A DNA stretch of 64,000 bases from Bacillota bacterium (GTDB lineage: Bacteria; Bacillota; Clostridia; DSM-8532), in NCBI GenBank assembly GCA_023411795.1, contig JAEYOK010000016.1:222313-286312 (forward strand), given 5' to 3'. The position numbers and the translations under genes are program-made. The stretch's first letter is position 1. Every line of letters begins with the position of its first letter. Shown here piece after piece: positions 9,218 to 17,043 of the stretch. The notes below the pieces were generated by a model. The model did not search any database, had not been told where the DNA came from, and saw nothing but the letters and a program-made list of their open reading frames with translations.

Positions 9218-10300
9218 TTAGTTTGCGTCGGGTATATCTGATAATTCATAGTATTTGCTGTCTACGAGCAACGCTTTCCAGTTGTCCTTGTTTGCAAACT
9301 TAATTTCGCAGTTAAATGACGGAACTTTAATTACGCCGTTATCATATTCGGTATTTACAGGTACTGTTTTTCCAGCAAGAATAGCATCTGTCATAGCGAT
9401 AACTTGTTCAGCAAGGATTCTGGTATCCTTGAAGATTGACATCGACTGTTCTCCGCGGATAATTTGGCCTACATTAATCTTGTCGCAATCCTGACCGGTG
9501 AGTACAGGGAAGGGTTTGCTACCAGAGCCGTATCCTGCTGACTTCAGGGAAGCTACGATACCCTGTGCAAGGCTATCATTAGGTGAAAGGACAACGTCGA
9601 TGTTTCCGTCTGCATAATAAGCAGTCAGAAGGTTATCCATTCTGTCTTGTGCTCCCTTTGATTCCCAGTTTGTAATAGCAATCTGGTCGGGGAATTTAGT
9701 CTGGCCGGATTTAACAACAAGCACACCGTTGTCTATGTACTTTTGCAGAACGTCCATGGCACCTTTGTTAAACAGTCCCGCATTATTATCGCCAGGGTCA
9801 CCACCGAAGCATTCCATATAGAATGGGCCCTTTTCGCCTTTGTCAAGCTTAAGTGCGCTTTCAATAAATTCTCCCTGCATTTTACCAACACCATAATTAT
9901 CGAATGTAGCATAGTAGTCGCATTTATCAGTATTAGTTATAAGTCTGTCATAAGCTATTACAGGTATCTTTGCTTTTTTTGCCTGCTCAAGAACTCCGCC
10001 TAATGCACCACCGTCTATTGAGGCTATTACGAGAACGTCAACTCCCTGAGTGATTTGGTTTTCAATTTGGCTATTCTGCACATCCTGCTTGTTGTCTGCA
10101 TACTGAAGATCAACCTTGTATCCTTTTGCTTCAAGAGCGGCTTTAACATTGGTGCCGTCTTCGTTCCATCTCTGGAGTGATTTAGTAGGCATTGTGACTC
10201 CAACTGTTAATCCTTTTTTTCCTGTGCCACAAGCTGCCAAAGAGAAGAGCATAAGTAGAACTAAAGCAATTGACAATAGTCTTTTCAGGTGTTTTTTCAT
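9218..10300 (-). CDS. chvE: ChvE-like multiple-sugar-binding lipoprotein
   Basis: The 360-residue product has a lipoprotein signal (FSLAAC, cysteine about residue 24) and the Peripla_BP_4 fold. The mature part aligns well with my memory of ChvE: VGVTMPTKSLQRW near the start, DLQYADNKQDVQNSQIENQI, VLVIASIDGGAL, AYDRLI, YYATFDNYGVG, VLSPNDSLAQGI, VLTGQDCD and FKDTRILA. ChvE-type proteins bind several aldoses (xylose, galactose, glucose, arabinose) and hand them to an MmsAB-type importer, encoded just downstream. The start has AGGAGGG upstream. A 150-base gap separates it from the previous gene in the transcript, so it may also have its own promoter, though I found no clear one. Confidence 0.92.
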   Translation of the reverse strand: MKKHLKRLLSIALVLLMLFSLAACGTGKKGLTVGVTMPTKSLQRWNEDGTNVKAALEAKGYKVDLQYADNKQDVQNSQIENQITQGVDVLVIASIDGGALGGVLEQAKKAKIPVIAYDRLITNTDKCDYYATFDNYGVGKMQGEFIESALKLDKGEKGPFYMECFGGDPGDNNAGLFNKGAMDVLQKYIDNGVLVVKSGQTKFPDQIAITNWESKGAQDRMDNLLTAYYADGNIDVVLSPNDSLAQGIVASLKSAGYGSGSKPFPVLTGQDCDKINVGQIIRGEQSMSIFKDTRILAEQVIAMTDAILAGKTVPVNTEYDNGVIKVPSFNCEIKFANKDNWKALLVDSKYYELSDIPDAN

Positions 10301-10450
10301 AAAATTCCCTCCTGAGATTTTTATTGGTTATGTACAAACTATAGCATGAAGATAATAGCAATAATTTACGAATTGCTTTACTTTTTTTTCCTTTAGGAAA
10401 TATTTATTCTTCAATATAGCAATATTTTGCTTACAAAAATATGCTATACT

Positions 10451-11491
10451 TTAATGTTTTGGAGGGACATTTAGATATACTTCTTCTTTTGAATGGAAAC
10501 CGCCTTTAATAATGACTTCATCAATATTATCCTTTGTAACAGCAATTGGCTCAAGTTTCACATAGGGGACATTATATGTACCGTCAAATATTGTACCGGG
10601 GGTTTCTATTTTTTCTCCCTTAGCTAAGCGCACCGCATATTCCGCAGCCCCTTTGGCCAATTTTTCAATAGGTTTATAAACAGTCATAGTTTGCGTTCCC
10701 TCTACAATTCTCTGACATGCTCTCAGCTCTGCATCCTGGCCTACGACACTAACTTTGCCTGCCATTCTGTGCTCGGAAAGAGCCAGAACTGCTTGACTTG
10801 CCAGGTCATCATTCCCGCAAAGCATTCCATCAAACTCATCTGTTAACTCTAATGTTTTATAAACCGCTGAATAAGCTATTTCTCCAAGCCATGCTTTTGC
10901 ATAGTCTTTATAAATTATTGACCTATTGGTCTTAGACATTACTTCATTGAAGCCCTCTTCAATCATCAATACATTATTATCTGATTTTGGACCAAATAGA
11001 GCTGATATTTTTCCATACTCGGGGGTGTTTGCAATTAATGCTTCCGCCATTAATTCTCCGACTTTTTTATTATCGAAGGATATATATAAATCAACATTTG
11101 CATTTTTTATTAGCCTATCATAAGCAATTACCTTTATTCCATTTTCCCTTGCAGTGTTTACCACATCGCTCAATAAATTCAGATCTATGCATATAATAGC
11201 GATGACATCCATTTTACTTTTTATTAAATACTCTATTTGTGATATTTGCTCTTCAGCACTTCCATTTGCACTTTGTACGTTTACCTCGGCACCCAATTCG
11301 TTTGCAGTTGACACAAATACATCTCTGTCTCTTTCCCATCTTTCTATGACATAGGAATCGAAGGAAAGTCCGATTTTTATTTCGTCACCAATATTCTCAT
11401 TGGGGGGTGTTCCTATTTTATTAACATCATTGCAGCAGGTAAAGAAGGCGAGACAGATTAGTAGATTTAATAATAAGGCTACTTTTTTCAT
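10451..11491 (-). CDS. XylF-like sugar-binding lipoprotein
   Basis: The 346-residue protein has an N-terminal lipid-anchor signal with an atypical lipobox (FFTCC) and then a sugar-binding domain. It resembles E. coli XylF (D-xylose-binding protein) more than ChvE: IERWERDRDVFV, VQSANGSAEEQISQIEYLI, AYDRLI, LYISFDNKKVGEL, VVGQDAEL and GTQTMTVYKPIEKLA are close to XylF as I remember it. It starts two bases from the stop of the response regulator gene, behind AGAAGGG, so it is co-transcribed with the two-component system rather than with the transporter. It may serve as a sugar sensor for the kinase or as a second binding protein for the same importer. The XylF name is by resemblance only. Confidence 0.82.
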   Translation of the reverse strand: MKKVALLLNLLICLAFFTCCNDVNKIGTPPNENIGDEIKIGLSFDSYVIERWERDRDVFVSTANELGAEVNVQSANGSAEEQISQIEYLIKSKMDVIAIICIDLNLLSDVVNTARENGIKVIAYDRLIKNANVDLYISFDNKKVGELMAEALIANTPEYGKISALFGPKSDNNVLMIEEGFNEVMSKTNRSIIYKDYAKAWLGEIAYSAVYKTLELTDEFDGMLCGNDDLASQAVLALSEHRMAGKVSVVGQDAELRACQRIVEGTQTMTVYKPIEKLAKGAAEYAVRLAKGEKIETPGTIFDGTYNVPYVKLEPIAVTKDNIDEVIIKGGFHSKEEVYLNVPPKH

Positions 11492-11492
11492 A

Positions 11493-13088
11493 TTATACTA
11501 TCCCTTCTCTATATTCAGTTGGAGTTAATCCAATGCATTTCTTAAATGTCCTGCTAAAGTAATTAGGGTCACTGTATCCAACATTTATGCATATCTCTTT
11601 TATGCTGATTTCTTTGTTCGAAAGCATGTCCTTAGCTTTATTCATTCTTATATTAGTTAAATAATCTATAAAATTTTCACCGGTATTATCTTTAAATAAT
11701 TTACTGAAATAATATGGGCTTTTATCCACATATTTTGATATAGAGTCCAATGAAATATCTTTATTGTAATTATCAGATATATATTCTTTTGCTTTAATAA
11801 CAATCTCATTAGCATTCATTTTTTTATGAGCCATTATATTAGTGATAATTTCTGATGTCTTGTCTAGAAACCAATTTTTTAGTTCACTTATTGAATTAAA
11901 TTGTAGAATTGTATTTAAAAAGTTGCCTCTGTTAATATAATCATACTCTTTTAAACCCATTGAAAATGCAAGGTTCTCAATTTGAATCATAAGATCAAAT
12001 ATTTTTGCTCGTATATCAATACCGTGCTTTTCACAAGTAGATGCCAACGAATCGAAACACGCTTCTGCTTCTCCATGGGCTCTTAAAATGTTCCCTTTTT
12101 TAATCTCAGAGATTAGTATAGACTCAGACTCTTGCTGATAGTTTTCGTCTACTCTATGGTCAACAGAGATATTTTCATAATGGACTACCTGTCCCGTATC
12201 CTGCCTTAATGCAGTTATGGCTTCATTATATGAGACAGAAAATTCGTTTTTATTTTTAACTGAGCCAATTCCTATTTTAAAACTAAAATCAATATGCTGA
12301 CTTAGCCTCCTAATTAAATATCTGGTTTTTTCGATAATGGAATTTACTTCATCGATATCAGCATCCGGTTTTGAATAAGGGACAAAGGAAATAACCTGAT
12401 TTATCATTATAGGTCCTATAATAGCATCGAAACATTCTTTTATAAGCTCTCTCATTTTGGGGTAAAGTGATTGTGCTTTAACACTCGCTCCCACGGAATT
12501 GGTAAGGCTTCCATTCTCGTTTAAATCTCCATACTGTATGACAAAAATGTATCCGTATTTATCTTTAATTTCCAATAGATCATTAAAGTTTTCAGCATAA
12601 TTTAAAGAATTCTCTTGTAAAAGTATCGAATAAATCATACCATTTTCTAAAATTGGTACTATAATGCCAAGCTTTTCTTTAACTAATAAGTCTTCTTTCC
12701 GTCGGGCTCTTTCCTCATCGATGATATGCATGGCACGTTCCAGTGTAGCAATAATTTTGCTTTTATTGACAGGCTTAGTGAGATAGTCCAATACTCCTAA
12801 ATTAATTGATTCTTTTGCGTATGTAAATTTATCATATGCTGACATAACGATAAAAATGGCGGAAGTATTGTTCTTCTTAATTTCTCTTATGGCATCTATA
12901 CCACTTATTCCAGGCATTTTAATATCCATAAACACGATATCAGGCCTAAATTCTAATGCTAATTCTATCACGCTTCTTCCGGTCTTTGCACTTTTAACTA
13001 TACAGGCATTGCCAAAACTTCTTTCTATTATTAAGCTTAGAGATTCAATAACTATGCCTTCATCATCTGCTAACATTATCTTATACAT
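11493..13088 (-). CDS. YesN-type response regulator with AraC DNA-binding domain
   Basis: The 531-residue protein has a receiver domain at 1-120 (acidic D8/D9, phosphorylated D55 in FMDIKMPG, K105), a middle region of about 300 residues and an AraC-type double helix-turn-helix at about 430-531 (ISLDSISKYVDKSPYYFSKL; EICINVGYSDPNYFSR). This is the YesN class that partners LytS-like kinases and controls sugar uptake genes. It lies directly after the kinase gene (28 bases) and before a sugar-binding lipoprotein. By analogy with XylFII-LytS-YesN of Clostridium it probably activates the downstream transporter genes in response to an extracellular sugar. The target sites are not identified. Confidence 0.9.
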   Translation of the reverse strand: MYKIMLADDEGIVIESLSLIIERSFGNACIVKSAKTGRSVIELALEFRPDIVFMDIKMPGISGIDAIREIKKNNTSAIFIVMSAYDKFTYAKESINLGVLDYLTKPVNKSKIIATLERAMHIIDEERARRKEDLLVKEKLGIIVPILENGMIYSILLQENSLNYAENFNDLLEIKDKYGYIFVIQYGDLNENGSLTNSVGASVKAQSLYPKMRELIKECFDAIIGPIMINQVISFVPYSKPDADIDEVNSIIEKTRYLIRRLSQHIDFSFKIGIGSVKNKNEFSVSYNEAITALRQDTGQVVHYENISVDHRVDENYQQESESILISEIKKGNILRAHGEAEACFDSLASTCEKHGIDIRAKIFDLMIQIENLAFSMGLKEYDYINRGNFLNTILQFNSISELKNWFLDKTSEIITNIMAHKKMNANEIVIKAKEYISDNYNKDISLDSISKYVDKSPYYFSKLFKDNTGENFIDYLTNIRMNKAKDMLSNKEISIKEICINVGYSDPNYFSRTFKKCIGLTPTEYREGIV

Positions 13089-13116
13089 TTTTTCACTTCC
13101 TATAATTTATTTGGGG

Positions 13117-14637
13117 TCAATTCTGTATAGTACGGGGACTATTTTTATCCCAAATGGGTATGTGTATTACTACTTCAGTACCTTTATTCATACCTTCGCT
13201 GAGAATACTTATGATGTCCTCTCTTCCATAATATAGCTTTAAACGATTTATTACATTTCTTAAACCTATTCCGCTTGAGACCTTTGTTTGATCCTCATTT
13301 ATGGGATCTTCGCTAAGGATTTTCTTTATTGTGTCTTCATCCATTCCTCTGCCATTATCTCTGATGCTGATTCTTATTTTATTGTCAACCTTGTAAATTG
13401 ATAATATAATCTTTCCTTCCCATTCGATGTCGCTAATTCCGTGACTCATTGCATTTTCGATAATAGGCTGTATAGTCATGCTGGGGAGCCTTATACTAAG
13501 CAGCTCATTATCAATATTCTCTGAATAATTAATCTCTCTGGCAAAACGGACATTCATTATATAAATATAGTTATTAACAAGTTCTATTTCTTCCTCCAGC
13601 TTGGAATCCTCGTTTAGTTTTTTTGTGTTGTATCTAAAAAATTCTGCAGTTTTTTCCATAAAGACGCTTGTTTTCTCGGCATCCTCCATCATTGCCAATT
13701 GAACTCCCGCATTAAGAGTATTGAATAAAAAATGGGGATTTATCTGGGCCTGGAGATATTTAAGCTGTGCATCTTTTAGAAGATTTTTCATCAGCAATTC
13801 ATTTTCCTTAAGGCTGCTTTCATATTCCATGTTCTCCTTTATTTGAGTGACGTACTCGTTGATACTGATAATCATTTTGTTAAATGCTTTGGATACCACA
13901 TCGATTTCATCATTGTTACCTGATCTTTCAAGTTCTACTGAAAAATTTCCGATGGCGACTTCATTGGCGGCAACAGCAAGCCTTCTAAGAGGTTTGGTAA
14001 TGTTTTTAGTCGTTATAATGATGAGTAAAATATTAAATATTGATACTACTACTATTATTATAATACTGAAAATTTCTATATATTTTAACGCTACAAGATT
14101 CAATTCATAAATATTGGAATTATCCTTAAACAGTTGGTTATTTAAGCTATAGATATTTAAATTAATAAATTCATATATTTCTCTTGCATTACTATAGCTT
14201 TCGGTATATCTACTTACATTCCTTCCTCGTTTTGCTTGTATTGTTTTATAGGCTAAATCCAGATAATTTTTAGACATATTACGTATATTTCTTTCCATTA
14301 GCTTCACATTATTTTCTGAAATTGTAGCATTCAATTTCTTTATCAGAGCATTATAATTCTCAGCACTCCTATAAAAGTTTTCTAGGGCATCGGAGCTACT
14401 GGTGTCTAAAAAATCATACATATTTTTTTGGACGCTAGCCAAAACATCTTCAAGCTTATTCAATTCGGCGTTGCTTATATATACGCTACCAATGGAATCC
14501 ATAACTTTGTTGATATTAACGTATGTATATAAGTTAACAAAAAATATAATAGCGGATGTCAACACAAATAGCAGAATAAGCCTTGTCCCAATAGATAGAG
14601 TATTCTTTTTTAACCCGGACTTCCTTCTTTTTTGCAC
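13117..14637 (-). CDS. LytS/YesM-type sensor histidine kinase
   Basis: I start this 506-residue protein at GTG 14637, which has AGAAGGG seven bases upstream. The open frame extends to TTG 14694, overlapping the previous gene, but no ribosome site supports that. It has a membrane span at about 19-40, a mostly helical outside region of about 145 residues, a second span at about 187-210, a HAMP linker (211-264), a His_kinase domain with H302 in QAQINPHFLFNTLN, and an ATPase domain with IENAMSHG, DNGRGMD and GIGLRNVI. This is the class that senses through a separate binding protein. Its gene follows the membrane-anchored sugar-binding gene directly, so the sensor input is probably that protein. 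Confidence 0.88.
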   Translation of the reverse strand: MQKRRKSGLKKNTLSIGTRLILLFVLTSAIIFFVNLYTYVNINKVMDSIGSVYISNAELNKLEDVLASVQKNMYDFLDTSSSDALENFYRSAENYNALIKKLNATISENNVKLMERNIRNMSKNYLDLAYKTIQAKRGRNVSRYTESYSNAREIYEFINLNIYSLNNQLFKDNSNIYELNLVALKYIEIFSIIIIVVVSIFNILLIIITTKNITKPLRRLAVAANEVAIGNFSVELERSGNNDEIDVVSKAFNKMIISINEYVTQIKENMEYESSLKENELLMKNLLKDAQLKYLQAQINPHFLFNTLNAGVQLAMMEDAEKTSVFMEKTAEFFRYNTKKLNEDSKLEEEIELVNNYIYIMNVRFAREINYSENIDNELLSIRLPSMTIQPIIENAMSHGISDIEWEGKIILSIYKVDNKIRISIRDNGRGMDEDTIKKILSEDPINEDQTKVSSGIGLRNVINRLKLYYGREDIISILSEGMNKGTEVVIHIPIWDKNSPRTIQN

Positions 14638-14681
14638 GATGAAATCCCTTCTACGCACTTTTTTCAAGATTGCAATACTAA

Positions 14682-15683
14682 TTAAGGGGACCAATAGGTG
14701 TCTATATCTACTGTGAAATACTCGCTTACACGGTTGGACTTTATATACTCATCTAATGCGTCAATACAATATGTTCCCATTTGCTTTGTGTCTACGACTA
14801 TGGTCGAATGGATTATATCTTTCTCAATAGCAGATAGGATTATATCAGAATTATAGTAGCCGATAATGTTTATTTTCCCTACTTGATTATTATCAACTAG
14901 TGTTTGATATGCGCTGATAGTATCTACGGCATTTAAGCAAACAATTACGTCGGGAAAATTATCTGAATTCATAATGATATTATGTATAGTTTCTTCAGAG
15001 CTAAAGGTGTTTTTTCTGTCTATAGGAATCATCTGTATTTCAACGTTGGCATCTGCCAACGTATCCTTAAGCCCGGCTAGCATCATATCAGGATTTGCAG
15101 ATATAGTGTCCGAATCTGATAAAACTATTATATTGAGGGTGTGATTATTTATAAGTCCAAGTATTTGTTGTCCATAGGTTTTACCTAGTTGGTAGCGGCC
15201 GGCTCCGATGAAACAAATTCTTTTGCTATTAGGAGAGTCTTTAATTACTGTTATTACTGGAATCCCGGAATCAAACGCACGGTCAATTAATGCATCGATA
15301 TCTTTGTTTCCGCCACCTTCAACTATAATACCATCAACCTTGGCGGCAATAGCCATGTTTAAACGATCATAAACATCATATGAAAACGGAAGATTGTTGC
15401 CGAATTTTTCTACATAAGAATTTAATGATTCCCCGCGAAGCTTTGCGCCTTCATATATAGAGTTATTAAAGTCACTGTCCAGTTCCTCTAAAATTAGGGC
15501 GTAATGTCTAGCATATGTTTTGTTATTATTATATTCCATTGATTGAATTGTACTGATTCTGTTTTTATAGTATGTAAACACCAATGGAGTTATGGTAATA
15601 AGAAAAAACAAAAAAACAGAAAATAAAGCAATAGATATTATATTTCTATTTTTAACCCTTTTGTTTTTTTTAAACTTCAGCAT
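14682..15683 (-). CDS. Membrane-anchored periplasmic-binding-like sugar sensor (XylFII-like)
   Basis: The 333-residue protein starts at ATG 15683 behind AAGGAG. A basic head and one long hydrophobic stretch (about residues 15-36) lack a lipobox or clear cleavage site, so it is probably a signal anchor. The rest is a periplasmic-binding-protein fold of the LacI/ribose type (IVEGGGNKDIDALIDRAFDSGIPVITV; IIVLSDSD; VIVCLNAVDTISAYQTLV; IIGYYNSD). It is first in the cluster and precedes the LytS-like kinase. In the described XylFII-LytS system of Clostridium an anchored binding protein senses xylose and switches the kinase. The position and anchor here fit that role, but the ligand is unknown. Confidence 0.83.
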   Translation of the reverse strand: MLKFKKNKRVKNRNIISIALFSVFLFFLITITPLVFTYYKNRISTIQSMEYNNNKTYARHYALILEELDSDFNNSIYEGAKLRGESLNSYVEKFGNNLPFSYDVYDRLNMAIAAKVDGIIVEGGGNKDIDALIDRAFDSGIPVITVIKDSPNSKRICFIGAGRYQLGKTYGQQILGLINNHTLNIIVLSDSDTISANPDMMLAGLKDTLADANVEIQMIPIDRKNTFSSEETIHNIIMNSDNFPDVIVCLNAVDTISAYQTLVDNNQVGKINIIGYYNSDIILSAIEKDIIHSTIVVDTKQMGTYCIDALDEYIKSNRVSEYFTVDIDTYWSP

Positions 15684-15821
15684 ACATACTCCTTAAAGTG
15701 TTTCTGTAGCGATATAAGTAACAACTCCAACCATTTTTGATTTTATCGGAATAAATTGTTCCATGATTACATATAAGCGAGCTAAATAGAAAAATATCTT
15801 TACAAAGGAGACAAAATAACT

Positions 15822-15842
15822 ATATTACTATTTTAGTAATAT
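15822..15842. repeat. Perfect 21-bp palindrome upstream of the sensing operon
   Basis: ATATTACTA (15822-15830) and TAGTAATAT (15834-15842) form a perfect inverted repeat around TTT. It lies 139 bases upstream of the first gene of the minus-strand sensing cluster and beyond the terminator of the dehydrogenase gene. It could be a regulator site. Being wholly A/T-rich, it could also be chance. Confidence 0.4.
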
Positions 15843-15902
15843 TATATATTAAATGCAAGGATAAGACCACTAATTTTAGCAATGCAGTTCAGTTTATATA
15901 AA

Positions 15903-15931
15903 AAGAGGGTTTCTTACCATGAAACCCTCTT
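15903..15931 (-). terminator. Terminator of the SDR dehydrogenase gene
   Basis: AAGAGGGTTTC (15903-15913) pairs perfectly with GAAACCCTCTT (15921-15931) with a seven-base loop. On the minus strand the stem is followed by a short T-run and A/T-rich sequence. It lies 24 bases past the dehydrogenase stop codon. Confidence 0.8.
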
Positions 15932-15954
15932 GTATATAAAAATTCTACTAGTAA

Positions 15955-16650
15955 TTAAATCGCTGTATATCCTCCGTCAACAACGATGCTTTGTCCGGTT
16001 ATATAAGAAGACTCATCACATGCCAGGAAAATAGCGGCAGGATTGAGTTCTCCTTCATACCCATAGCGCCCGACGGGAACTGTGGCTTTCATGTATTGAG
16101 TAAAGGCCTCGGTCTTTAATGTATCTACAGTTAATTCTGTTTCGAAGTAACCGGGACAAATTGCATTACAGGTAATGTTATGTTTTGCTAACTCAGCTGC
16201 AACGGCTCTTGTAAAGTTAATAACTCCACCTTTTGAAGAATGATAAGCGACCGTATCAATAGCTGTGTTACCAACCAGTCCATACATGGAGGCAATATTA
16301 ATAATTCTTCCATATTTCTTTTCCACCATATATTTCGAGAATGCTCTGGTAACCTTAAAAACACTTGTCAGGTCTGTCTGTATGGTAAAATCCCAATCTT
16401 CATCAGACATTTCAACTACACCCGCATTTTTAGCTGCTCCGGCGTTATTAACTAATATATCAACTTTTCCATAATACTTGATTGATTCTTCAGCGGCTTT
16501 ATTAACAGAATCTGTATCAGTAACATCACATTGGATAGGTAAACATCTAACACCCAATGCTCTGATTTCTTCAGCTATTTTTTCTAGTTTCTCAACTCTT
16601 CTGGCCAATATAACTAAGTCGGCACCCTGCTTTGCAAATCCGGTTGCCAT
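15955..16650 (-). CDS. SDR family oxidoreductase (gluconate 5-dehydrogenase-like), body of a frameshifted gene
   Basis: The open frame encodes a classical short-chain dehydrogenase: NNAG after IPIQCDVTD-like strands, the catalytic Ser in INIASMYG, YxxxK in VAYHSSKGG, and the GQSIVVDGGYTAI end. Residue order fits gluconate 5-dehydrogenase or 2-deoxygluconate dehydrogenase-like enzymes that use NAD(P)H on sugar acids. The 231-residue frame starts only after the cofactor loop, and the missing TGASSGLG is found upstream in the same frame without any start codon (see the entry at 16651-16712). So either the gene is disrupted or the assembly lacks one base. If ATG 16650 is used, the product lacks its nucleotide-binding loop and would be inactive. 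The gene has its own promoter and terminator. Confidence 0.8.
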   Translation of the reverse strand: MATGFAKQGADLVILARRVEKLEKIAEEIRALGVRCLPIQCDVTDTDSVNKAAEESIKYYGKVDILVNNAGAAKNAGVVEMSDEDWDFTIQTDLTSVFKVTRAFSKYMVEKKYGRIINIASMYGLVGNTAIDTVAYHSSKGGVINFTRAVAAELAKHNITCNAICPGYFETELTVDTLKTEAFTQYMKATVPVGRYGYEGELNPAAIFLACDESSYITGQSIVVDGGYTAI

Positions 16651-16712
16651 TTGAACTCCTAAGCCGGATGAAGCTCCTGTAACTACTGCGACGCGTCCAT
16701 GTAAGTCAACAT
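16651..16712 (-). pseudogene. Frameshifted N-terminus of the SDR gene
   Basis: An ATG at 16712 lies seven bases after AGGAGG, an ideal start, but its frame ends after nine codons (MLTYMDASQ, stop). Reading the frame of the dehydrogenase backwards gives VDLHGRVAVVTGASSGLGVQ, the standard SDR N-terminus, with no start codon. Adding one T near 16707-16709 would give MFDLHGRVAVVTGASSG, exactly the expected beginning. A single missing base therefore separates start and body. Confidence 0.8.
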
Positions 16713-16765
16713 AAAAAAGTCCTCCTATGGTGTTTAATAATCAGTTGTTATTTTTTTAACAATCT

Positions 16766-16808
16766 AAGTATACAAAAATACGCGTCTCCTGTCAAGTATA
16801 CAAAATAC
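16766..16808. repeat. Tandem operator-like repeats over the SDR promoter
   Basis: AAGTATACAAAAATAC (16766-16781) and AAGTATACAAAATAC (16794-16808) repeat at 28-base spacing. One covers the -10 region and the other touches the -35. The core TTGTATAC recalls operators of FadR/UxuR-type GntR repressors, which often govern sugar-acid genes. No such repressor gene is in the window. Confidence 0.65.
16767..16795 (-). promoter_or_regulatory. Near-consensus sigma-A promoter of the SDR gene
   Basis: On the minus strand TTGACA (16795-16790) is followed after exactly 17 bases by TATACT (16772-16767). Transcription should start near 16760, about 50 bases before the ATG at 16712. Both hexamers lie within or beside copies of a direct repeat, so the promoter is likely repressed by a DNA-binding protein. 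Confidence 0.85.
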
Positions 16809-16940
16809 ATTATTTATATTTTAAAATGAGTATTTAAAATGATTATAGGGATATTAATAAGCAACCGATGAAAATTATCTTACTAAATCTAGAGCCTAAA
16901 GGTTGTTTTAAATGAAGCTCTGATTGGGTTTAGAATGAGG

Positions 16941-16969
16941 TAGACATTATTTATGAATTAAGGTACAAT
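16941..16969 (+). promoter_or_regulatory. Probable sigma-A promoter of the VWA operon
   Basis: TAGACA (16941-16946) and TACAAT (16964-16969) are separated by 17 bases, about 75 bases upstream of ATG 17044. One mismatch in each hexamer makes this a reasonable but unproven promoter. The remaining bases of the 16713-17043 gap hold nothing else I recognise. Confidence 0.55.
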
Positions 16970-17043
16970 CAAACATAATTGTATAAAGAGGAAATAAAAA
17001 CAACAGATATTAGCAATTATTATACTTGTCTTGGGGGCAAATA

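Noticed and set aside
10301..10450. Possible promoter upstream of the ChvE-like gene
   Set aside because: Several A/T-rich -10-like hexamers occur but none has a convincing -35 at proper spacing.
16686..16712. Nine-codon leader peptide (MLTYMDASQ) with a perfect ribosome site
   Set aside because: The matching SDR N-terminus one base out of frame explains it better as a frameshift than as a regulatory leader.
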